Origin: Acanthosoma haemorrhoidale | Taxonomy: Eukaryota > Arthropoda > Insecta > Hemiptera > Acanthosomatidae | Direction of reading: 5' to 3' | NCBI GenBank assembly: GCA_930367205.1 | Contig: OV884013.1 | Location: 92,629,333 to 92,693,332, forward strand | DNA length: 64,000 bases | In this document: positions 49,233-61,788 of the stretch, piece by piece | How positions within the stretch are numbered: position 1 is the stretch's first letter | How the letters are laid out: the number at the start of each line of letters is the position of its first letter | Translations under genes and position numbers: made by a program | Notes under the pieces: model-generated | The model's database searches: none | Seen by the model: only the letters and a program-made list of their open reading frames with translations | Told to the model about the DNA's origin: nothing

Positions 49233-49306
49233 AAAATAAATATACGCCCTTATTAGCGTAATTAATTATCAATCTAAGAAAAAATACACTGGCAAGATCG
49301 GGATTA
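49233..49306 (-). mobile_element. tRNA-derived SINE, 3' part
   Basis: The minus strand reads CCCGATCTTGCCAG, then GTATTTTTTCTTAG, GATAATTAATTA and AAGGGCGTATA. It aligns with the copy at 52752-52810 (CCCGATCTTGCCAG, AATATTTTTTCTTTG, GATAATTATTAATA, AAGGCTTGTA). The tRNA-like head is missing, so this is a truncated copy. Confidence 0.6.
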
Positions 49307-49559
49307 ATTTTTATTACTGTAGGAACTTTACTAAGACAAAAATTGTCAATCTAGGATGGTTGATAATCATAGAATATGTTTGTGAAATATACATACCAAT
49401 TGTAGTGATAGCAAAGGGAAATACTCTTTTTGGATTGCTGCTTGACTATATTAGGTAGTTACGGCCCTGCACACTAAATAATCAGATATCGAATTCAAAG
49501 ACATAGACTGTTAAAAAAGGAGTTTTAACAATTAACATTCTTGAACTCATCCCTTCCAA

Positions 49560-49860
49560 GTTCATGAAATTCCATCGAATCCTATCCAACCACCCTAATA
49601 CCCTAGCACAGTCATTACACTGCGCCACGCATCCCTAATATCCTCCTCGGAGACTAAAGCGGTAGTGGCCTCGTGACCGGCTATAAATAAGTGACAGTGG
49701 GATTCCCGATAATGGCCAGTTTCTCTAATGATGTCTTGAACGTCTGTGGCCCTTGCGCTCTTGGTCAGCCTCCACTGGCTTATATCCAGTTACACGGCTG
49801 ACGGAGGAGCGTGGGGGCTTCACAAGACTCCGCTTCCTCTTTTGCATAGGATAGAGGTGA
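49560..49860 (-). pseudogene. GC-rich degenerate coding patch, unknown
   Basis: A GC-rich island with two overlapping minus-strand frames: one reads MQKRKRSLVKPPRSSVSRVT, the other ATDVQDIIRETGHYRES and then ATTALVSEEDIRDAWRSV up to a stop. Composition suggests former coding sequence, probably of a mobile element, with a frameshift between the two. I recognise no family. Confidence 0.3.
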
Positions 49861-52689
49861 CAAACATGTGGATTTGGAAGGTCTCTGGGCTGTTTTAAAA
49901 TACTGTATAAATGTGGGAGTGAATGGAAATTGTAAATATGGAATGAATGAGAACATTTATCACAATTACTTATTGCCCAATAAGGCAGATTGTAATTTTA
50001 TCACAATAAAAAATAAATATTAATATTGTGTAGTCAAATGGTACAAATTAAAAATTTAAACAAATTATCATGGATGCGTTTATGTATGCGTTTATATGCA
50101 AAGAATATAGAGTAGTTTTACGAGGATTTCGATGCTTATGTTTATTTCTGAACATTATAAATTATAACAGACACGAAGATTAAAGTGCGGTTATGTTTAA
50201 AACTGGTAACTTGAAAAAACAGACATGAAAACCTCTTTACGAAATATTTCTTATCATGGTTATTTGAAAGAGCTACAAGTGTAAATAAAAAGTTTGTTTA
50301 TATAAACATGTTACACACGTGTTATTATATGTTATACTTTTATATGTTATACTTTATATGTTATATGTTATACTGCTTACTATACTCTGGAGTTTTGTTT
50401 AGTTAATATTTATTTAAAGTTTTAGAACTCTCTCCGATTATACCTATTATAAATAATGGTTCTCTATTCGAGTTTGTCGGTAAGAAATCATCGAAAGCAT
50501 ACCCTGTGAAAATTGAAACGAAGCAAATTATGCCATAACTTGGGAATTCTTCATTAGTTACAGAGAAAGATGATTGACTTTTGTGAAAGTCTCTGCCCAG
50601 TTATCACTTTTGATGTCTCTCAGGTGCAATTTAGATCTGTTATGAGTTTCTATGACTTTCTAGAACTAATTCCACGGTGGTCCGAATTTCTGGTTTCGAT
50701 TTGGTAATATGAACATTAATGCCGCTTAATATGTTCGGAAAGAAGTGATCTGCAAGGAATTTCTCGAAAATAATTAGTTTATTTCCCATTTGTCATTATT
50801 CGATTATTTGCGCTTGATAGCCGGATTCCTTCAGGGCAATATAAAAATTACGCAAACCTTGATTGATCATGCATCAATATGTTTTTTCTTTGGCTAATAG
50901 TTGTAAAACCATCTGGATTAAATACTTCAGTTGTCGTTAATAAACTTGATAATATCATATTTTTTTGTTTAAGTTGAATGGTTTGCTTTGTGAACAAATT
51001 TCTCTTCTGATTACGCAATCTGGTTTGAAATTGCATTTATTCAATAACTATCTAAATGTGCTTCACTACGGAGATCGTTACCGGAAATCGTTTTTTATTA
51101 GTTATAATCATGGTATTTATTAATTTGCCTGAAGATTTTTTAAATATTTATTTGCAAACTACATTTTTCATTCGCCTCTCTGGATGCAGAATTACAAACT
51201 GTCAAGAGAATCGCCGTGCGAAATTTCAACGCACCATGTCTTTTTAGCCCGAAAATAAGCTGATAAATGGGTTCAGGGCTAATTTTTGAGCCGAAGTTTC
51301 AAAAATCTTTCTTATTGAACCTCTACAATATAAGAATAATCACCATGCAAAATTCTAACATAGTAGGCCTTGTTCTTGAGATACAGTGAGGGATCTTTGG
51401 ATCGTATGTGTATATCATATGTATATAATATATTACTATGTATATATATATTATATAATATATTATTAATATATATTATATATATATTACCAAGGATTAT
51501 TACACTTAAATTGTTTTAATTAGTTATATTCAGCAGCCAAGGTTTTTTGACAATTTGTGAGGTTGAAATGCAAGGATTGGAGTCTTGAAGAGGAAGTCAA
51601 CAGCAATAGCATTATTGACCTAATTTGCAATATCAGTGTTTTAATATATGTTCACTATTTTGTATTTTGAAAATCACAATTGATTCAGGGAATGTTACAA
51701 AATGAATGTTTAGAAAAAAGGGACAGAGTTGTATGGATATAATTACTGTTAAAGATATTTAGAAATTATTATTTAAATATTATCACATTATGATTTTAGT
51801 TCGACAAGGTAACAATTACGAAATTACAAAAACAAAATTAACAAAGCAAAAAAGTAATAAAAAGAAATAACGCCTTCATAAATGCTTGTCTTTCTGTGAT
51901 GGGGATATTGTATACATGGCTGAGGTAGGTCAGTTTTGTTCAGGTAAAATTGCTTGAATTCGTCGAAGTATGTTCTACAGTTGTAGTGTAGTTCACATTA
52001 TAATACAGGCCATGGCCTATTTCTCGGTATAATTTTAGTGACTAATTTATATCTTGACCCGTTCAGAAATTCACACCGTTATATAAGAAGGCACTGGTAA
52101 GTACAGTTCCTTTACAGTCAGAATAGGGATTGTTAAGTATTTCGAGGTTTCAGGAGGTTACCTATGGTGGATCCGTGACTATCCGTAATGGATTTAGGTG
52201 AAGTTTCAATAACTGTCTTGTGCTTATGGACTTAAAAATATCATATATATATAAAGTAATATATTTATAAAAAAAAATTAGGTTTTGTTTAAAATATAAA
52301 TTCAGCTATATAATACTAGGTAATTAATATGGTATCTACCATCTACGCCTCTATCTCTGAAACCTCCCTTATCTTCCTCCTGCGTTCTCTGTGTTTTTGC
52401 CAAGTTCTATTACCAGTCGTTAATCATCAAAGATAATCTAATGCCTAGGCATTTAGGCAACTTAATTAGGGATAATTATATTTTCTGTTAATGATCTATA
52501 TATTAAGTTTTAATCACTTAGTTATATAACTTGTTGCACGTTATATAAGATGGCCAACTTAAAAATAAATAAGGTGCCAGTTTGTTCTATCAAAGATAAA
52601 AGAGATTGTTACAAACTCAATTTTGAAAAAAGGCAACTGACCCTAGAAACTAAATAAATTTAACTATCCGACGCGATTCATATTGATAC
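49861..52689. other. Gene-free region
   Basis: No gene is recognised. 51410-51490 is an almost pure A/T tract with many short palindromes (TATATA, ATATAT). Confidence 0.45.
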
Positions 52690-52699
52690 ATCGTCTACT

Positions 52700-52850
52700 C
52701 GTGGAGACCAGCTCGGTTGGCAGAGCACCTGGGCTGGATATGGTTCGATTCCCGATCTTGCCAGAATATTTTTTCTTTGTCTGATAATTATTAATAATAT
52801 TAAGGCTTGTACCACTGCGAAAACTGACAATGCAAATAAATGACAATATA
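52700..52850 (+). mobile_element. tRNA-derived SINE
   Basis: The head carries RNA polymerase III promoter boxes: box A AGCTCGGTTGGCAGAGC at 52710-52726 and a perfect box B GGTTCGATTCC at 52742-52752. A family tail follows (CTTGCCAGAATATTTTTTC, GATAATTATTAATAATATTA). It is not a tRNA gene: the flanks do not pair as an acceptor stem and there is no anticodon arm of normal size. Related copies lie at 49233-49306, 59295-59440 and 59470-59600. Confidence 0.75.
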
Positions 52851-55800
52851 TTGTTATTGTTTTATTTTTATACTTTATTAAGGAATGGAGAGGCATTACA
52901 TTCACACTCTCTTTCATCCGGCAGTATGTTGATGTCTGTAATTTATGTTTTACGAAAGTAGTAGTAAATTTGATTAAGTACATCTGAAATTTATTGGGTA
53001 TATTACACAACACCATAGTACAATGATAAGTGGTTTAAAAAAAATTGGAAAATTGGGAGTTTATAGTTTGATAGGAATAAATAACTGACTGGATGGATTT
53101 GTTTATATATCGACATTGATTGTTAAAAAATATATATGCTAAATTATCATCAAATGTATTAACGGTGAACAATTCAATGCAATTTATATTGAAACATAGG
53201 CGAAGTGCATTAATAAATTTGTTATGAAAATCTAACATACCTCTTTCATCAATTAAGCTGATATCGAAACGAATCCATTCAGTCAAATAATATTCATATA
53301 ATCATGACCTAGTCTATACCTTCAACTAAACTGTGCTGATAACTCACATACAGCAAACCTCTAACTTACCCACTGAAGAAGAATTCGCTAAGCTATTGTG
53401 CTTACATAAGCCGATTCACCGAAGTTGCCATTATGTCGCAGACAAACCGTTAGCATGTAGTCGATTAGAGAGTACTGTATTCAGTGGCTCCAGTTACACC
53501 TTAGCAGGGGTAATTACAATAGCTTATCGTAATTAATTACAATACCTCGTGCCTTTCAAACAGAGCTATAACTGTGAATGTATGGGGCCAAGTGTTGAAC
53601 TTTGAAGAAAACAGTAATTTGAGCTTTTGTCATTTAGATATTTTTGGTGGAGTTCCAGTGCGTTTAAGTTTTCTGGTATTCGTGAGTCCCTTATTGAAGC
53701 TGTGAACGTGAAAGATCACATGGAGTTATTGAGGCGTGAAAAATCCATAAAATACTTTTTATAATAAAGTTTCAATAATTAATTACCTCGTACTTTTTTT
53801 TGAAGATATTGACTTTATTTTTAATAATATATATCGTTAATGTGACTATTAATTTTGATACGAAAAATTCAACTTCAAAATTTAAACTCAAAAAACGAAA
53901 AAAATCAAAATTACGAAAGCAATTGCAGTTTTAAGGCCGTTCGGTAGGGAGTTGTACTTGGAAATAATTCAAAATAAGGCGGAAACTATTTGAATCACTT
54001 TATATTAGGTTAAATATGAATATCCTGAGAACCATGGTGCCGAAGAAAGAGTTAGACGATCTAGAAAAACTTTGACAACTGCTTGGTGTACCATCCTTGT
54101 TCTTCACTACTCTGATGTTAAATGTATAATGTGTACTGTTCTAGGCATAATGAATGGTCTCTTGAATTGTTCTTCTTTAACGAGTTCCAGTCTCCTATTA
54201 TGAAATTTAATTACGAAGGCGTACCCAAAAGAAACCAATTTATTTTTGTTTACACAGAATTTATTGCTCTCTTGCTCTCTAAACATTTTTGTGGAAGGTT
54301 CCTTTGATTGGATGAGTTGTGTTTTTTATTTATTTTGAAGGAACAATATTTTTCGCCAAATTTTTTGGCCTAGCCATTATCGCTTGCCTCAGCTGAGGAG
54401 AAAAACTCAGGATATTCATATTTAACCTTAAATAAGGTGATCAAAAAAGTTTCCACCTTGGTTTGAATTTCCGAAGCGAACCTAATTTTGGTTACTGTTT
54501 TTTTTCGTTTTTTGAGTTCAAAGTTGATTTTTTCGTAACAGTAAGCAATCAAGTCACAAATATCCTAAAATAAAATGATTAAAACAGTTTTCACCTTTGT
54601 TTGAATTATTTCCGACTCGTGGTTTTTTTTAACTCTGCCTAAGTAGGCCAGTGCCAATTTATGAGGGACGAAATTTTTTTACTTGATGCCCTGAATATAT
54701 ATATTCCAGTAATAAAATCATTCTCATGAATAATCAGAGGACAATAACTATTAAATCATTTGTGGTTAATAAATTAACATTTTCATCCTATTAAATAGGC
54801 TATATACGTAATTAAAGTTCTCATCGTTTTATTAATAATATTTAATGATTCCCAAGAAGAATCTAATTGACAATAATTAAAAGTAACGAAACACTTAGTT
54901 TTGCTATGCATCACACTCAATATCCCCAAAAGCAATGTTTTCAAACTGTTGTGATTCAGAGGGTTCTTTATTTATTTGGAAAAAGGACGATGCATGCAAA
55001 GACAAAATTATGTTTACAATATAGATACAAATAAAAAAAAAAATCGATTTCAGCTTACTAATTCCTATCTTTGGAGGTAAGCTGAGTAACCTTATCGGGA
55101 ACAACCCACTTCTATTTTTGCAAATTAAATAAATTCGCTTTCCAGGGGCGATTTTGATATTTTTTTCAAATTTATTAGTTTCTGATAACCTTTGCCGATG
55201 CCAACTGAAAAGAATAAGAACTTGATTTGAACTCATTTCCACGCGAAATCGTAATTTTTATCCTATCCTATTTCGATGATTGCGTATCGCCATCATAAAT
55301 AGTCATAATGGTCATAAATATATCATAACTTATCAAATGAAATTTAATTTAGATTTATGATAACATCATTTGATTCCCTCTAACTTAAATTCTTCTTCTT
55401 TTACAAATACTAATTTTAGACTCCGTTCAATGTAGTTTGGAGTAGCATATGTTTACAAAACTTCTATTCTATCTATTTCTACGAAATTGTATTATTTTCT
55501 ATCTTCGCTATTTATTAGTGACTTAGGTATCTCTGTTATTTTAGTTTCTATTTCGCCTGGACTTTATTATTTCGATAAAAAAACAAACTTTTTACTAAAA
55601 TTTTGATTTATTGAATGATGATAAATTTGATCCTTAAGGCAGAATCACATCTGCAAAATATCTCATGATGAAGACTTATTTACAAGCTTATCGCTTAGTT
55701 CTGACCGTTTTTATTTCTTAAAAACGGAGGAAAAGAACTACAATATATTCTGAACCCTGAAACTGGATTATTGTCGGCGGATGTGTCACCTCGGTCCGAA

Positions 55801-57443
55801 GAACAGGAGGAAGATCATATTCTTCCTTGGACAACTTAAGTGACTTATAGTGATTGTGTTGTTCCTTTGTTGCCCTCTAGTTGGATTTGTTATGTGGATC
55901 CTTTGATTGTAAAATGAGCCTGAACTAACTATTTCAAAATCTTCTTTTGTCCTACATTTCTTCAACATATTGATTTTTAGATTTAGTTTGATATATGTGT
56001 GTGAGTGTGAATAATTTCCGGCTGTGTAATAAAATTCATATTCCACCTTGTGAATCGAATATAAACGATCATTTCATGAAATTATTGCACTAACCACTCT
56101 CCCATAGTAAAGTCATAAAATGGAGTTGTAATGTAAATCCAGACATGTTACAATTATAGTGTACATGTTTATAAGTTCATTGCTAGCCATTTCGAACGTC
56201 GCCACTGGCAGTCATCTTAATAGAACAAAAATATGGGGGGGGGGGCATTTGAACCGCGTCGTGGACCTTAATGCATCCGCTGCCTCGTTGTCTCGAAAAG
56301 TGGTGGTCAACGAAATCTTTCTTGAATAGTGTCTTCTGAAATATTTGTAGTCGTTGTTCCTACATTCTCGGGTCTCTTCGGAGAGTGAACCACTAATGGA
56401 AGAGCGACATATTCGATTAATCCGTTTCCGTGCAATAAAATTATGAGTTCCTTAGATGGAAGGTTTTACCATGAATACAAAGAAATAGCTAATTCGGTTG
56501 TTTCTTCTGCGTACAATCCAAATCTATGTATATCAATGGATAAGTTGCTACAAATTACATTCAGATTCTTCTTTGGTACCCCTCGTAGCTTATGTAGTTC
56601 TCCATCTTTCAGAATCTAGAACCTAGAAGATGTGAAACATACTCGATGGATCGTATCCTGGCAACTAACGGAGACATACCGAGCTGTAGAGCTTCTTCAT
56701 GCAACGGCAAATTGTGAAAAGCAGCCAATCTATTCATTTGAGACGGATTGGCTTAGCAAAATATTACTAGATCATGTAATTTTAGTGGTTATTTGGGCTG
56801 TTTTTCCATCAACCATCGTAAAATATATACGATGCCTATCATTAAATATTTTTCCCTGTCAGAAATTGATTTCGCAATTAACTCGACTTTTTTCTTCACT
56901 AATCAATTGAGGGGTTTCTTTTTTAAACTGAAATTTAAAGTGCTTTGTAGGCGGCGATCATGTTTCCAGATATTCACTGTTTAATATAAATTAAGGGCAT
57001 CCTTAAGAGGTACAATAGACGTCATTTCTGTAAAAATATTCTTAGTCACCCAAAAGTCTGCACATAAATTTCGTGAGCTGTGCTAGAAGACTTAGAGATT
57101 TCACAAATTCCATTTCAGCTTGAATTTTTTTTTTCAGAAAACGTGTGGTCGTGTGATCAAGGAGCTCCTGTAAACTGTTCGTAATCGAAGTTTCTGTGAT
57201 TTCAACATTAGCCGGGTAACACTTTTTTTGAAGCCAATATTTTTTTTAGCTTGGGAAAATATCAAAACCAATACCCTTATTTGATTTCCGGATAGTTTGG
57301 TATTGCTATGTTGTGAGCTTAGTTTGGATTGTGTGAGCTAATGTGGTGTCATTTTCAAAGCCCCGATGATTTTTGCATTTTTCAGCTCGATGAAGACACG
57401 GTTACGCTTATAAGTTCCTGAAGGTGTGAAGATTTTGTATTTT
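52851..57443. other. Gene-free region
   Basis: No exon or complete element is recognised. The minus strand at 56245-56295 has a box-B-like GCGGTTCAAATGCC after CGAGGCAGCGG, which could be a fragment of another SINE; a run of 11 G lies beside it at 56236-56246. The 112-codon minus-strand frame at 54904-55242 has no known motif. Confidence 0.4.
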
Positions 57444-57659
57444 CTAGCTTTCTAGCCGCACTCCACCGCACAGGATAGGTATTATAGGTAGTTTACGTGG
57501 TCTTGGGATGACCATGAGTTCACACTCGGTATCAGAGGGTAGGCGAAAACCGTCCGAATCGTCCGGAAGGTGAGTGTGAACCGCAAAGATGCAGACTGGA
57601 CCTCTGTGGGAGATGCTACTAGGTACATTTTGTGGGTACCCAGAGATCGGTGTCTGCAT
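57444..57659 (-). pseudogene. Repeat-borne open frame with conserved peptide (copy C)
   Basis: This is a 71-codon frame ending in a stop at its low-coordinate end. It contains VPSSISH, VHTHL, DGFRLPSDTECE and VIPRPRKLP, matching the same frame in repeat A at 5995-6200. Substitutions between A and C mostly preserve the amino acid or its character. I do not know the family; a retroelement protein fragment is likely. Confidence 0.45.
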
Positions 57660-57745
57660 GGAACGGAACCCTTCTAAGGAAGTGCTAGTTTTAGTGAGAC
57701 GAAGCCAAAGAATCCCACTAGGAAGGGTGTGGGGTCTGACAACGC
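57462..57745. repeat. Dispersed repeat, copy C
   Basis: It matches the insert of copy A (6015-6260) at roughly three quarters of positions, from GGTAGTTTACGTGGTCTTGG to GTGTGGGGTC. It does not carry the A/B end sequences, so the ~250-bp unit moves or survives independently of them. An inverted repeat TTCACACTC / GAGTGTGAA (57529-57537 with 57572-57580) has a counterpart in A (6051-6058 with 6098-6105). Confidence 0.7.
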
Positions 57746-59294
57746 CGGACTAAAATTAGTAAGGATAGGAAAGAGAGGCTTAGAGGTAATTAAATAAGAA
57801 ACCTTTTTATTTTGGGAAATCATATCATATGATCGTTGTAAACTTTGGCCAATCAGGAGCTACTAGGCCCGTCCGCACTGCGGGTCCTCAAAAGCGCTTT
57901 ATGTTGTCGAGCTGTTAAACCTCGTTGCCTAGTGGTCTGGATTTTCGAATATCGGTCCTGTTGAAGGGTAGTTTTTCGAACTCGGTCTCCTTTTCATGGG
58001 TGTACTGAGTACCTGTTCCTTGATATCGCAACCAGGTTCTACCAATAACTGTACTGACAGCAACCATTTCTACCGGAAACATCATACTGAGAATGACCTA
58101 ACTCTAAAAGAGCCAAAGCCTTTTCTAGCTCTTTAAAAGTAAGTCTTCGTAAAGGAAATTAAAAAAGCTGTCTAATGCACTGGCTAAATTATTACTGATT
58201 TCTTTAGGTGATTAAATTCAGATGAAATCCTAATTGTTTAAAGAAAATTAATTTGTTTATTTTTTTTTATTAATCCTAATAGAGATTAAGATTAAGATAA
58301 ATATTGTGGATAAGTTGTAAAAATATTTTATTATAAACGGGCAAAAATTTAATATTATCCTGGTAAAATAAAACAAAAATTCTACATTATTGAAGTGGTT
58401 CACTTCAATTGTGAGCAGTTTAGTTTAGTTCTATCAAGCCAATGACTTTTGTTTAAAAATGAAATCAATTATAATTTATAATCCGATCTTCAGTCTTCAT
58501 CATAATTATACAGTCCGCTTGTCAGGCTCATAAAGTTTTTTATTTAGAACCATGTGTTCTACTACTAACCCCTTGGTATTTTAGACCTGAAAACTCTTGT
58601 TAACTTACAAAACAACAATACAAGCCACTAGTATATAAAAGAGTAGAGGAGTATGCTGGGAAATCGGCTCAAGGTGATGAAAGTCAAATTTGATCTAATC
58701 ATACCGATCATAGTGGAGCAGTTAACGTAAATATGACTAATAAATGGGATCATTTCCTAAAACCATCGTTATCACAAAATATGAGTACTGCTGTCCGTAA
58801 CATCACGTTCTGATAAGCACCCTGACGGCCGCGTTAGGATCAATATTATTCTTTTCTATTAATATTATTGTTTTGTATCGATGTTATTGTTATTGTATAT
58901 ACTACCGAAGAGGTGACGCTGACCTAGAACTTTTCTTTACTCGTTTGTGTCTTCCTCCGTCTAGCCGGTGTCTTCTTCTTTTTCCGCTTCAGATATCCAC
59001 CCAGTCACCCTCCATGATGGCCCTGCAATAAAACTGTGCATTACGACATGCGATTAGCATTGCAGCCTCCAGGGCCTAGACAGCACGAGGCAATAAAAAG
59101 CAGCGGTATAAATTAAATGATAAGAGGTTATTATCTGCTGAATAGGCGCGGGGGAAAGTGCCAGAGGTCGGGCACAGGTTCGTCAACCCCGAAGAAGAGC
59201 AATGGGGCGAACGGTTTTCTTCGGTTTGTTTTTCTAACATACAGTTCTTCCTTCTTACGGTCTATATCGCAAAATCAAGGGTTTTCGTTGTGGT
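57746..59294. other. Gene-free region
   Basis: The part up to about 58090 is GC-richer and may continue the copy C repeat family. 58800-59280 has another GC-richer patch with an unrecognised 65-codon + frame (59117-59314). No motif is readable. Confidence 0.4.
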
Positions 59295-59440
59295 TGCAAA
59301 CAGGATTTTATTGACAATTATTGATTATTAACAGCCAAAGAAAAAAAATTGTTGGCAGAATCGGGGGTCAAACTTGGAACCTCCCTAATATGTACGTATT
59401 CGGTCGGGGACTCTACCAAATGAGCTAGCCAGGTTGAGTG
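59295..59440 (-). mobile_element. tRNA-derived SINE, head-to-head partner 1
   Basis: On the minus strand: box A GGCTAGCTCATTTGGTAGAG (59411-59430), box-B-like GGTTCCAAGTTTGAC (59367-59381), then GATTCTGCCAAC and a T-rich tail (TTTTTTTTCTTTGGCTGTTA, ATAATCAATAATTG) like that of the copy at 52700. The next copy faces the opposite way 30 bp further on. Confidence 0.7.
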
Positions 59441-59469
59441 GACAATTTTCCCAATACGAATCCATTCCA

Positions 59470-59600
59470 TTAGATATTGGGGAGGTCCCGGGTTCAAGTC
59501 CCAATCCTACCAGTATATTCTTTGACTAGTTAATGATTAATAAATACTAGAAATTGGGGGGTCTATACCACGACAAAAATTGGCGATTTTATTGCTATAT
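59470..59600 (+). mobile_element. tRNA-derived SINE, head-to-head partner 2
   Basis: It carries box B GGTTCAAGTCC at 59491-59501, then CAATCCTACCAG, TATATTCTTTGAC and TTAATGATTAATAA, the same order as the family tail. The box A half is poor or missing. It is inverted relative to the copy at 59295-59440. Confidence 0.65.
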
Positions 59601-61788
59601 TATACAGGATGTTGAGATGTTTAATTTTCTACATTATGCAATATTCCAAATTAATTTATTAGAAATCCTTAATTTTTTTTCATGGTGCCAGATTTATCAA
59701 AAAATCACTGTTTAAATTAAAGTCGCCAACAATATTTGATTGATAAGGACACTTTTTAAGAAGTCCTTGTAATTATAAATTGATAAACGAAAACAAAATT
59801 TACGTGTTGTTAATCAGGGCTTCGAGTTTCGTTTTTTTAATTCCAATTGATTAATGACACTTGACTCATAGTGAATAGATATGGTTATTGTAATGCCATA
59901 TCCATGATGACATATGCCTCAAACCAAAGATTTTTGATTTTGAAAAAAAAAAATCAACAAAACTGTAAAAAGCAAAAAAAATTGTTTTTTTAATTCAGAT
60001 CGATGCAAAGAAAAAGACAAAATATTATTATTCACTAACTGTTCCAAAGTTAAGCTTCTCTAATCGGGCTCATGAAAAATGTCTTGCTCCGATAACAGTT
60101 TTATTCGTTCTAATGACTATGTAGTACCATTGTATATTTGCAACAGTTATTACAGTCAGTGAATAATAACATTTCGTCTTTCTCTCTGCATCCATCTGCA
60201 TGTTTAAAGTTTTTTTTTTGATTTCCTGTTTCATTGATTTTTTTTATTGGTAAAGCAGATAAAAATTAGTAATAAATTATTCGTCACTTATTAACTATAA
60301 AGGGTATACAGGGGCAAAAGTATAATATTTTTTATAATTAAAAAATTGTATTTTGTTTTTACAGGTATTAGTAAATTGTGACTTCATTAATTTTATCACT
60401 CGACGGTATCTCGTGACGGATGGATGACAAATTAGATAAGGCAATATAACTTATTTAATTTGTATTTCACGATCTGAAGACTGAGCCTGATAAAAAATAA
60501 CGTGATCATGATTTGGTATATGATATTCGTTTTTACATTGACACAAAAAACAACCAAGATGTAATTTAAGTCTAATTGAGATTATCAGAGTCTAGCAGAT
60601 GTTTTTCGTTAGCCGGATTAACCTGAATACTGGTTTTCACCGGTTTTGAATGTTGCATGTTATCCTTTGTTTACCGGAGTATTATTGTCTTTGAATCCGT
60701 TGTTTTTTCGAACGTTTTTGAAGAATTCATTTTAAAAAATGCTTAGATTAGATATATACATGTCAAAGATACAACCAGTTAAGAATAGATTAATATGTAT
60801 GCTACTGTTTTATTGTTATCAAGAGTAATTAATATAAGTACTGCATGAATACAGTGGAATTTCTCGTGGTAATGTATTTTTGAGAAAGCCGCCCCGGTAG
60901 AGCTTGCGTTAGCCTCGCAATGCGTGTGACAAGCAGATAGTTCAGTGAATGACAATGTGCTTGATTAAAATTATAATGAATAATTAAGTAATTTTTGGAA
61001 GGAATCAATAGTGTCCCACCAGTAAGATTTCTTTATCAAAGTCTCGATATGTCGTCAGGTTATGGCATCTTTGGGACAAGAAGAAGTTAAAATAAAGAAA
61101 CTTTTTCTTTCTTTTAACCTAAAAAAAAACAGCAACAATATCCCTAATCATAACATATTGTCTATTACTGAGCTCAAAACCAAAAAAAGCGTTCAACAAA
61201 TCATGGTGTACATGTTCACTATAACAGATTCATTGTACAACCAAAACTCATCAATAAATGAAAAATCAAAAATAATAACTCAGGATCAATATTAGTTTTC
61301 ATAGCCATTCGTTTTTTTTATGTTTATTTTGGCGCAAAACTCTCATGTCATCAACGCAAAATGTAGTTTTATTGATATACCATCTGCAGGACTACAATTT
61401 AGAACACGTATTTAGAAGATATTTCAAAAACTAAAACACTTGATTTAATAATTAGGAAACAACAACACACCTGAAATTGTATTAATATATTAATAAATTT
61501 TAATTGATATATTGTTATATACCAAATTGGTAAACTCTGTTTAAAAAAAAATCAATTTTACATATTGGAAGTATATAAATATTTACTCAAAAGATTCAAA
61601 ACAAGAAACATAATTTGCATATTATACCAGCGAAACAGACATTACTGTGTTGGGAGAGGTTATGTAATTTAGGAACAAATATCAGCCCCTATCTAATTAA
61701 AATCAGTCAACAAATAATACTTATCATAAAAAAGAATAGAATTTTATGGCTGATTTCTTATCGCTTTCTAAGGTAGATCCTAGATCTA
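59601..61788. other. Gene-free AT-rich region
   Basis: No gene or element is recognised. A 77-codon + frame at 61062-61295 is lysine- and asparagine-rich, as expected from base composition, and has no motif. Confidence 0.45.

Noticed and set aside
52703..52765. tRNA gene
   Set aside because: Pol III boxes are good, but there is no pairing acceptor stem or proper anticodon arm, and the segment has a repeat-family tail. It is a SINE.
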